Under the pieces are notes generated by a model, which had not been told where the DNA came from, made no database searches, and was given only the letters and a program-made list of their open reading frames with translations. Below are positions 8,074 to 12,549 of a stretch of 12,549 nt of DNA, piece after piece (the first letter of the stretch is position 1; each line of letters opens with the position of its first letter). Position numbers and translations under genes: made by a program. The DNA comes from an uncultured Clostridia bacterium (GTDB lineage: Bacteria; Bacillota; Clostridia; Oscillospirales; Ruminococcaceae). The stretch lies in the NCBI GenBank assembly GCA_947381875.1, contig CANCXY010000082.1:1-12549 (forward strand), given 5' to 3'.

Positions 8074-8583
8074 TTGCTTTTTTTGAGGCCGGTTACACTG
8101 CGGGAGGCAAACGCTTTTGTCGCGCAGCACCACCGCCACCACGCCCCGGTTACAGGATGCCGGTTTGCCATTGGCGCATCCGACGGCGAAAAACTGGTTG
8201 GCGTCACTATCGCAGGCCGACCGGTATCCCGCTATTTAGACGATGGCTACACGCTGGAGGTCACGCGGCTGTGTACGGACGGCACGAAAAATGCTTGCAG
8301 CATTTTGTACGCCGCCGTCTGGCGCGCGGCGCGGGCGATGGGATACCGCAAGGCGATTACCTACATCCTTGAATCCGAAAGCGGCGTCAGCCTGCGCGCG
8401 GCAGGCTGGCAATGCAGGGGGCGCGCCGGAGGACTGCAATGGACGGGTAAGAGGAAGCCAGCCCAAAACCAGTATCCTGCGGAAATGAAACTGCGGTATG
8501 AAAAGGAGATCGCGGCGTCCAGTAAAGTTGTACTGTGCCGCGCACAGTACAAGCAAGCACGACATTATGATAGCATTTTGTGA
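8074..8583 (+). CDS. XF1762-family protein (GNAT-like acyltransferase of unknown substrate)
   Basis: This 169-residue protein is recognisable by its conserved opening LRPVTLREANAFV, the His-rich HHRHHAPV segment, the LVGVTIAGRPVSR strand and EVTRLCTDGTKNACSILYAAVWRAARAMGY. The last part resembles the acetyl-CoA-binding region of GNAT acetyltransferases. From family knowledge, XF1762-type proteins are frequent on phages and ICEs and have no established substrate. The TTG start at 8074 was chosen because homologues begin just before the L-R-P motif and the G-run lies six bases upstream; a second TTG at 8083 is less well spaced. The basic C-terminal tail (about residues 150-169) is encoded by DNA that also forms inverted repeats next to the presumed oriT, and the stop codon overlaps the loop of the second one. 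The function in transfer, if any, is unknown. Confidence 0.8.
   Translation: MLFLRPVTLREANAFVAQHHRHHAPVTGCRFAIGASDGEKLVGVTIAGRPVSRYLDDGYTLEVTRLCTDGTKNACSILYAAVWRAARAMGYRKAITYILESESGVSLRAAGWQCRGRAGGLQWTGKRKPAQNQYPAEMKLRYEKEIAASSKVVLCRAQYKQARHYDSIL
8528..8552 (+). repeat. Perfect 11-bp inverted repeat, three-base centre
   Basis: The arm TTGTACTGTGC (8528-8538) and its exact complement (8542-8552) flank CGC. It lies inside the 3' end of the XF1762-family gene, coding for V-V-L-C-R-A-Q-Y-K. As double-stranded DNA it is an operator-like palindrome suited to a dimeric protein such as a ribbon-helix-helix factor; as single-stranded DNA it makes a stable hairpin. Confidence 0.75.
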
Positions 8584-8593
8584 AAATGCCATC
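8569..8593 (+). repeat. Near-perfect inverted repeat over the XF1762 stop codon
   Basis: A seven-base core arm GCATTTT (8573-8579) pairs with AAAATGC (8583-8589) over loop GTG. After one A/C mismatch the pairing continues for three more base pairs (GAT with ATC). The TGA stop of the upstream gene (8581-8583) overlaps the loop and the first base of the right arm. Confidence 0.7.
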
Positions 8594-8606
8594 CAATGTC
8601 AGCTTG

Positions 8607-8626
8607 TTAGGGGCTTTTGCCCCTAA
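8607..8626 (+). repeat. Perfect 8-bp inverted repeat with TTTT loop, nearest to mobC
   Basis: TTAGGGGC (8607-8614) and GCCCCTAA (8619-8626) flank a four-T loop. No T-run follows, so it is unlikely to be a terminator on the + strand. Its place next to TACCCCGCGCGCC, about 50 bases before mobC, fits the hairpin beside a relaxase nick site. Confidence 0.75.
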
Positions 8627-8674
8627 TACCCCGCGCGCCTCAGCGCACATTATCCATCAAAAAGAGGGAGGAAG

Positions 8675-8983
8675 ATGCTCAAAAGAAATAAGCAGGTCAT
8701 CATCCGTTTGACCGAACACGAGTATGCTGCCCTGCGTAAAAAGGCAGATGCAGCGGGTTTGAAAGTAAGCCCGCTCATCCGCCGCCTGATCGAGAACTGC
8801 GAGGTGAGGCCACGCCCACCCGACAGCTACAAAGATCTCGCGCGGGAACTTGCGGCGATTGGAAACAATATCAACCAAATCACACATTTGGCAAACAGCA
8901 CCGGGTATGTCAGCCGCGCGCAGATCGAGCAGCTTGCAGGCTATATGGCGCAGGTTTGGCAACTGGTGCAGGAGCGGGTATAG
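8675..8983 (+). CDS. mobC: MobC-family relaxosome accessory protein
   Basis: This 102-residue protein would bind oriT DNA and help the relaxase open the strand at the nick. Residues about 5-45 (VIIRLTEHEYAALRKKADAAG followed by SPLIRRLIEN) look like a ribbon-helix-helix DNA-binding domain. Residues about 51-80 carry the MobC signature, centred on LAAIGNNINQITHLAN. The start ATG is preceded by AGGGAGG (8665-8671); spacing is short if the last GGAGG is used and normal if GAGG at 8664-8667 is used. It stops two bases before the relaxase start, so the two are probably made together. Length and content match the family. Confidence 0.92.
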   Translation: MLKRNKQVIIRLTEHEYAALRKKADAAGLKVSPLIRRLIENCEVRPRPPDSYKDLARELAAIGNNINQITHLANSTGYVSRAQIEQLAGYMAQVWQLVQERV

Positions 8984-8985
8984 CG

Positions 8986-10425
8986 ATGGCGTACACCAAA
9001 ATCAAGGCAGTCAAAAATCATTTGCAGCGGTGTCTCGACTACACATCCAATCCTGAGAAAACGGAATCCGGCCAAGTCTTACAGAATATTCTCGCCTATG
9101 CTCAGAATGGCGATAAGACAGAGCACCAGCTTTTTGTGACCGGCTTCCACTGCGATCCGGCCAATGCCTGTGAGGTGATGCTGCGCACGAAAAAGCGTTG
9201 GGGAAAGGACGGAGAAAATCATGTGCTGGCGTACCATGTTATCCAATCCTTTGCGCCCGGCGAGGTGACGCCGCAGCAGGCGCACGAGATCGGCTGCGAG
9301 TTTGTGCGCCGCGCGTTTGCTGGCCGATACGAGGCGACCGTCAGCACGCACCTGAACACGGGGACGCTGCACAACCACGTTGTTTTCAACTCGGTTTCTT
9401 TTGTGGATGGGCGGATGTTCCGCAATGATTTCAGAGGATATTTCCAAGGCATCCGCGCGGTATCCGACCAAATCTGCCGCGAACGCGGGCTGTCCGTCAT
9501 CGCACCCGAACGCAGGGGCAAGGCATACGCGGAGTGTAAGGCCGAAAAGGAGGGCGCGCCGACCGTTCGCTCCATGATCCGCGCAGATGTGGATAAGGCG
9601 CTGGCGCGGGCCATAAGCTGGGAAACCTTTGTGGCGGGTTTGCGGAAAATGGGATATTCCGTAAGGTACGGCCCAAACGTCAAATATGCCACCCTGCGCC
9701 ACAAGACCGGCAGCCGGAACATCCGGCTTAAATCGCTGGGCGAGGGGTACGACGAGGCATCCATCCGCGAGCTGCTGGCGCGCCGCGCGCGGGGTGAGGA
9801 GGTGAAGCTGCCCCGTGCGGCAAACGGCGACATGGCGGAGACGGCCGAACAACAGCAGCGACCGGGGACGGCAATCAAAGCAGGGCGGCGTTTTCACCGT
9901 GGACGTCTGCACGGCACGCTGCCCGTCCTGCCCCACCCCAAAATCACCGGCTTCATGGCGCTCTATTACCGATATGTCTATCTGCTGGGTAAAACACGGC
10001 AGCGGCGCACCTCGCGCCGCTGCTGCTTTTTGCTCCGCGAGGATTTCCAGAAGTTCGACCGCTACATGGTGCAATTCAAATATGTATGGGAATACCGCAT
10101 CCAGACACAAGAGGATTTGGATGCGGCAAGGGCGGCGGCGGAATCGGAGCATGACGCTTTGGCCGAGCAAAGAAAACGGCTTTATCGGAAAAAGAGCGCC
10201 GCGAAGAAGGCCGGCGATACACATGGTGCTGCGGCGCTGTCAGACGAAATCACCGCGCTGTCCGCAGAAATCCGCGCCCGCCGCAGGGAGGTGATGATTT
10301 GCGGCTGGATCGCGGATGATGCAGCACGGCTGCGGGCGCAGCTAACCGAGGCTGAACGCGCCGAGTGGCAGGAACAGGAACGTCAACAGAAAAAAACGAA
10401 CAAACAAAGGGGGTATGCAAGATGA
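8986..10425 (+). CDS. MOBP-type relaxase (DNA-nicking transfer initiator)
   Basis: This 479-residue protein would nick one strand at oriT, stay covalently bound through a Tyr and pilot the DNA into the recipient. The Relaxase/mobilisation nuclease domain covers roughly residues 1-290. Tyr19 in CLDYTSNPEKT is the likely nucleophile. The metal-binding His motif is seen as H122-LNTGTL-H129-N-H131, followed by VVFNSVSF. In relatives I recall, residue 127 is often also His, whereas here it is Thr, but a three-His set remains. The basic C-terminal part (about 290-370, then a helical, charge-rich region to the end) is typical of coupling-protein recognition tails. ATG 8986 is preferred over an in-frame upstream ATG at 8956, which lies inside mobC; AGGAG sits at 8970-8974. 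The stop overlaps the next start (ATGA). Confidence 0.92.
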   Translation: MAYTKIKAVKNHLQRCLDYTSNPEKTESGQVLQNILAYAQNGDKTEHQLFVTGFHCDPANACEVMLRTKKRWGKDGENHVLAYHVIQSFAPGEVTPQQAHEIGCEFVRRAFAGRYEATVSTHLNTGTLHNHVVFNSVSFVDGRMFRNDFRGYFQGIRAVSDQICRERGLSVIAPERRGKAYAECKAEKEGAPTVRSMIRADVDKALARAISWETFVAGLRKMGYSVRYGPNVKYATLRHKTGSRNIRLKSLGEGYDEASIRELLARRARGEEVKLPRAANGDMAETAEQQQRPGTAIKAGRRFHRGRLHGTLPVLPHPKITGFMALYYRYVYLLGKTRQRRTSRRCCFLLREDFQKFDRYMVQFKYVWEYRIQTQEDLDAARAAAESEHDALAEQRKRLYRKKSAAKKAGDTHGAAALSDEITALSAEIRARRREVMICGWIADDAARLRAQLTEAERAEWQEQERQQKKTNKQRGYAR

Positions 10426-11054
10426 ACAGCGGCGGCGAAGCAGCCGACCAGATGGTGCGCGAGGGCATCCAGATCACCGAGGCGGCGGTCAAACTGAGCG
10501 CGCTCGGCGCAAAGAACCTTGCGGCTATCGCGCTGGCTTTGGCAAAGGACAATCCCAAGGTGCGAGGGCGCACCCGCCTGAACCGTCTTTTGCGCGACGG
10601 CAAGGAGTTAAAGGTGTTCCAGATCAAGGCGGGCGATCTGGCCGAGTTCAAACGGCAGGCAAAGCATTACGGCGTGCTGTTTTCGGCCATCCGGGACAAA
10701 ACCAGCGGGGGCGAGCTGATCGACGTGCTGGCCCGCGCGGAGGATGTGTCCAAACTCAACCGCGTTTTTGAGCGCATGGGCTACCCCGTGCCGGAGAAAA
10801 GGGTGGTGGAGCGAAAAAAAGAGCCGGCCCGCCGTCCGTCCGAAAACGGCTCGACGACGCGCGGGCTTGGTGCGAGGGAAACGGGCCGGGTACATTCTGA
10901 GGGAGCCGGGCAGCGGCTGACCGGCAATGCGGAAAAGCCGTCGGTGCGCGAGACACTCAGCCGCCTGCGGGATGTGGCCGCAAAACAGGCGGAGCACGCA
11001 ATGTCCTTTGCGGAAAAGGAAATGACAGAAGAAGCAGAAAGGGAGGCACGGTAA
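10422..11054 (+). CDS. DUF3801/PcfB-like transfer accessory protein
   Basis: This 210-residue protein opens with GGEAADQMVREGIQITEAAVKLSALGAKNLAAIALAL, which together with KVRGRTRLNRLLRDGKELKVF and FKRQAKHYGVLFSAIRDK matches the DUF3801 (PcfB-like) family of Gram-positive conjugative elements. The family is regularly encoded next to the coupling protein; its biochemical role is not established. Residues about 1-125 form the conserved part. The remainder (about 126-210) is Arg/Glu/Ser-rich and probably disordered, ending in a charged helix. The start ATG overlaps the relaxase stop (10422-10425), with AAGGGGG at 10407-10413 and eight bases of spacing. An upstream in-frame start at 10365 would overlap the relaxase tail and lacks a binding site. 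Confidence 0.88.
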   Translation: MNSGGEAADQMVREGIQITEAAVKLSALGAKNLAAIALALAKDNPKVRGRTRLNRLLRDGKELKVFQIKAGDLAEFKRQAKHYGVLFSAIRDKTSGGELIDVLARAEDVSKLNRVFERMGYPVPEKRVVERKKEPARRPSENGSTTRGLGARETGRVHSEGAGQRLTGNAEKPSVRETLSRLRDVAAKQAEHAMSFAEKEMTEEAEREAR

Positions 11055-11897
11055 ATGAACGGAATCACAAGGGAAGAATGGCGCGATGAAAAAGAGGCGG
11101 AGCGCAGGCAGCTTGCGGATCGGCAGCAGGCGGCCCTCGCAAAGGCGCTTTCAAGCGGCGATAATCTGGTGAAGTATCTTGTCGGCCGCGGGCGGCTCGG
11201 CTCGCGATATTCGAGCGGCAACGCCGCCCTGATCCTCGACCAGAACCCGAAAGCGCGGATTGTGAAATCCTTGGAGGAATGGGGCAACATCGGGCGGCGT
11301 ATCGGGCGTGGGGAGCATGGTATCCAGATCATCGGGCGCGAGCGCGGATACTGGCGCGTGCTGCGTGTGTTTGAACTGGCACAGACCTATGGTTCGCGCC
11401 CCTGCAAACTTCCTCACCTTTCCGCAAAGGAGCCGGAAAAGCTGGAAGCCGCGCTGGATGTGTTGGGGACCTTTTCTCCGGTGCAACTTACTGCCATAGA
11501 CCAGATGGAAACGCCCGCCCGTTATGACCCGCAGGCAGGCACGATCCAGATCAGCGCTTCGGCCACACCGGAAGAATTGTTTCATTTTCTTGCCGCGGAG
11601 ATCGTAACCGCCCACGTTACCCTGACAGAAGAATCGGCGGAGCCTTCCCCGGTTGCAAAACTCTATGGACAGTGCGCCGCTGTGGAACTGTGCGGGCGGT
11701 TTGGGCTGGACATCCCGCAGGGCGCGGCGCAGAGGCTGGAATTCCTGCGCATCCATTTTGCAAAGGATGAGGAACGCGCCATGTTGGATGAGATTCGGGA
11801 ATACGCGCGTTCCATCGGCAATGGAATCGAAAAAGAGGTCTTTCCTCCCGAACGCGGACGTGTGCCGATGGGAATGACAGCCCGGATTGAGCGGTGA
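11055..11897 (+). CDS. ArdC-like N-terminal domain protein with degenerate metallopeptidase site
   Basis: This is a 280-residue protein. Residues about 28-110 (LVKYLVGRGRLGSRYSSGNAA, QNPKARIVKSLEEWGNIGRRI, GRGEHGIQII) match the ArdC/LtrC-type N-terminal domain, which is linked to single-stranded DNA binding and antirestriction in conjugative systems. ArdC-type proteins usually follow with a zinc peptidase motif HExxH. Here the equivalent stretch reads EELFHFLAAEIVTAH (173-187), with F and A where the catalytic Glu and second His would be, so peptidase activity seems lost. It probably protects or handles incoming transferred DNA in the recipient (inference). Its ATG directly follows the upstream stop (TAAATG), with GGGAGG at 11041-11046 and eight bases of spacing. 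Its stop overlaps the next gene's start. Confidence 0.75.
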   Translation: MNGITREEWRDEKEAERRQLADRQQAALAKALSSGDNLVKYLVGRGRLGSRYSSGNAALILDQNPKARIVKSLEEWGNIGRRIGRGEHGIQIIGRERGYWRVLRVFELAQTYGSRPCKLPHLSAKEPEKLEAALDVLGTFSPVQLTAIDQMETPARYDPQAGTIQISASATPEELFHFLAAEIVTAHVTLTEESAEPSPVAKLYGQCAAVELCGRFGLDIPQGAAQRLEFLRIHFAKDEERAMLDEIREYARSIGNGIEKEVFPPERGRVPMGMTARIER

Positions 11898-12549
11898 AGC
11901 GTCCCGGGCAGAGCACCGAAGCTGCGCTTTGGGCGGCGTTGCTGCTGCCGGTACTCTGGCTTTCGGCGGCACTGGCACAGGCAATCGATAAGGGCGGCGG
12001 GCTGGCAGGGCTCGCCGCCCATCTCTCTGCCCTGCTCGCCGCGCCGCTCTCGGTGCGCTGGAGCGAAAGCACCGGCAAATTCCTGCTGCTGGCGGCGGTC
12101 TGTTATCCGCTGGCCGTGTTCTGCTATTTAGAAGATCAGCGGAACAGGCACCCCGGCGCGGAGCATGGCACGGCCCGCTGGGGCAGCGCATTTGCACTTA
12201 ACCGCAAATACCGTGACCGCAGGCATCCATCCGAAAACTATATCTTTACCGCCCATGTGCAGATGGGCATGGACAGCTTTCGGCACAAGCACAATCTCAA
12301 CGTGGTGGTCATCGGCGGCAGCGGCGCAGGCAAGACGCGGTTTTTCGTCAAACCGAACCTGATGCAGTGCGCGGAAAACTGCTCGTATATCATCCTCGAC
12401 AGCAAGGGGGAGATTCTGCGCAGCGTAGGTGGGCTATTCGAGAAAGAGGGCATCGCCGTCACGGTCGTTGACCTTGTGCATTTTGCGGGCCACTACAACC
12501 CAATGGCCTATCTGGAAACCGACGAGGACGCGATCAAGCTGGCCCACGC
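11894..12549 (+). CDS. virD4: VirD4/TraG-type coupling protein, 5' part (cut by window end)
   Basis: The first 218 codons of a membrane ATPase that delivers the relaxase-DNA complex to the type IV secretion channel. GTG at 11894 overlaps the previous stop as GTGA, a coupled start; no strong binding site precedes it. Two membrane segments lie at about residues 9-27 (ALWAALLLPVLWLSAALA) and 66-81 (FLLLAAVCYPLAVFCYL). GTARWGSAFAL follows, a segment typical just before the nucleotide-binding domain. Walker A is GGSGAGKT (12314-12337, Lys147), then PNLMQ and the ILDSKGEIL strand, where TraG-type proteins usually have D-P-K-G-E (Ser replaces Pro here). Walker B and the C-terminal part lie beyond base 12549. 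The reading frame stays open to the end. Confidence 0.93.
   Translation, partial: MKRPGQSTEAALWAALLLPVLWLSAALAQAIDKGGGLAGLAAHLSALLAAPLSVRWSESTGKFLLLAAVCYPLAVFCYLEDQRNRHPGAEHGTARWGSAFALNRKYRDRRHPSENYIFTAHVQMGMDSFRHKHNLNVVVIGGSGAGKTRFFVKPNLMQCAENCSYIILDSKGEILRSVGGLFEKEGIAVTVVDLVHFAGHYNPMAYLETDEDAIKLAH

Larger units (their letters stand above)
8528..8660 (+). other. Candidate origin of transfer (oriT) with three inverted repeats
   Basis: Three hairpin-forming inverted repeats with centres at about 8540, 8581 and 8617 are followed by a GC-rich segment (ACCCCGCGCGCCTCAGCGCAC) ending some 25 bases before mobC. From established knowledge, MOBP-type origins consist of inverted repeats beside the nick site and usually lie directly upstream of the relaxosome genes. 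The nick position cannot be assigned by eye. The most likely place is at or just 3' of the third repeat. Alternative roles are transcript processing, MobC autoregulation or weak termination. Confidence 0.55.
1..12549 (+). mobile_element. Part of an ICE transfer region (Tn1549-like gene order)
   Basis: The whole window reads as one co-oriented block: sortase-anchored giant surface protein, class B sortase, XF1762-family protein, MobC, MOBP relaxase, DUF3801 protein, ArdC-like protein and VirD4-type coupling protein. From family knowledge, mobC, relaxase, DUF3801 and virD4 in this order are typical of Tn1549-like conjugative elements in gut Clostridia. Not visible are an integrase or excisionase, attachment sites, VirB4/VirB6 channel genes and any resistance cargo; these would lie outside the window. 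A conjugative plasmid cannot be excluded from this sequence alone. Confidence 0.8.

Noticed and set aside
8607..8626. Third inverted repeat as a Rho-independent terminator
   Set aside because: The four T are in the loop and no T-run follows the stem on the + strand; the - strand also lacks a suitable T-run. An oriT hairpin is more plausible.
9079..10224. Long - strand open frame (381 codons) opposite the relaxase
   Set aside because: The + strand relaxase motifs (Tyr19, His122/129/131) are unambiguous, and the reverse frame has no features.
11151..12197. - strand open frame (348 codons) opposite the ArdC-like and VirD4 genes
   Set aside because: It spans the coupled junction of two recognisable + strand genes and lacks domains of its own.
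1..12549. CRISPR arrays, tRNA or rRNA genes, insertion sequences
   Set aside because: No regularly spaced direct repeats, RNA gene signatures or transposase-like frames were seen on either strand.

Overview
The window is a GC-rich stretch of DNA carrying part of the transfer region of an integrative and conjugative element (ICE) or related conjugative element. It most likely comes from a gut Firmicute of the class Clostridia. The host guess rests on the gene set (Tn1549-like relaxase, MobC, DUF3801 and VirD4 order, class B sortase, giant SpaA-type surface protein), on strong GGAGG-type ribosome binding sites and on TTG/GTG starts. No integrase, recombinase or element end lies in the window, so the element's boundaries and whether it is integrated cannot be seen. 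All convincing genes are on the + strand.

Layout. Bases 1-202 form a structured leader: a strong hairpin (34-60), then a Rho-independent-terminator-like hairpin with six T (149-179) that ends only about ten bases before the ribosome binding site of the first gene. Bases 203-7312 encode a secreted surface protein of about 2,370 residues with a signal peptide, a Cys-rich N-terminal domain, about nine SpaA/CnaB-type beta domains and a C-terminal VPKTGD sorting signal. The next gene (7312-8058) overlaps its stop codon and encodes a class B sortase, its probable dedicated anchoring enzyme. A short gene for an XF1762-family, GNAT-like protein follows (8074-8583) behind a run of nine G.

Bases 8528-8660 hold three perfect or near-perfect inverted repeats just before mobC. 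This is the best candidate for the origin of transfer (oriT). Then come mobC (8675-8983), a MOBP-type relaxase (8986-10425), a DUF3801/PcfB-like protein (10422-11054), an ArdC-like protein that lacks the usual HExxH metal site (11055-11897) and the 5' part of a VirD4/TraG-type coupling protein (from 11894, cut by the window end).

How they would work together (inference from family knowledge): MobC and the relaxase assemble at oriT and nick it, VirD4 hands the relaxase-DNA complex to a type IV secretion channel encoded beyond the window, and DUF3801 and the ArdC-like protein are accessory or establishment factors. The surface protein and sortase at the head of the same gene string could help donor and recipient cells stick together, or give the carrier cell an adhesin. 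Gene junctions overlap or nearly touch (7310-7314, 8981-8988, 10422-10425, 11052-11057, 11894-11897), which fits a coupled operon. The least explained parts are the leader, the oriT-like repeats, the N-terminal Cys domain of the adhesin and a non-CnaB insert near its C-terminus.
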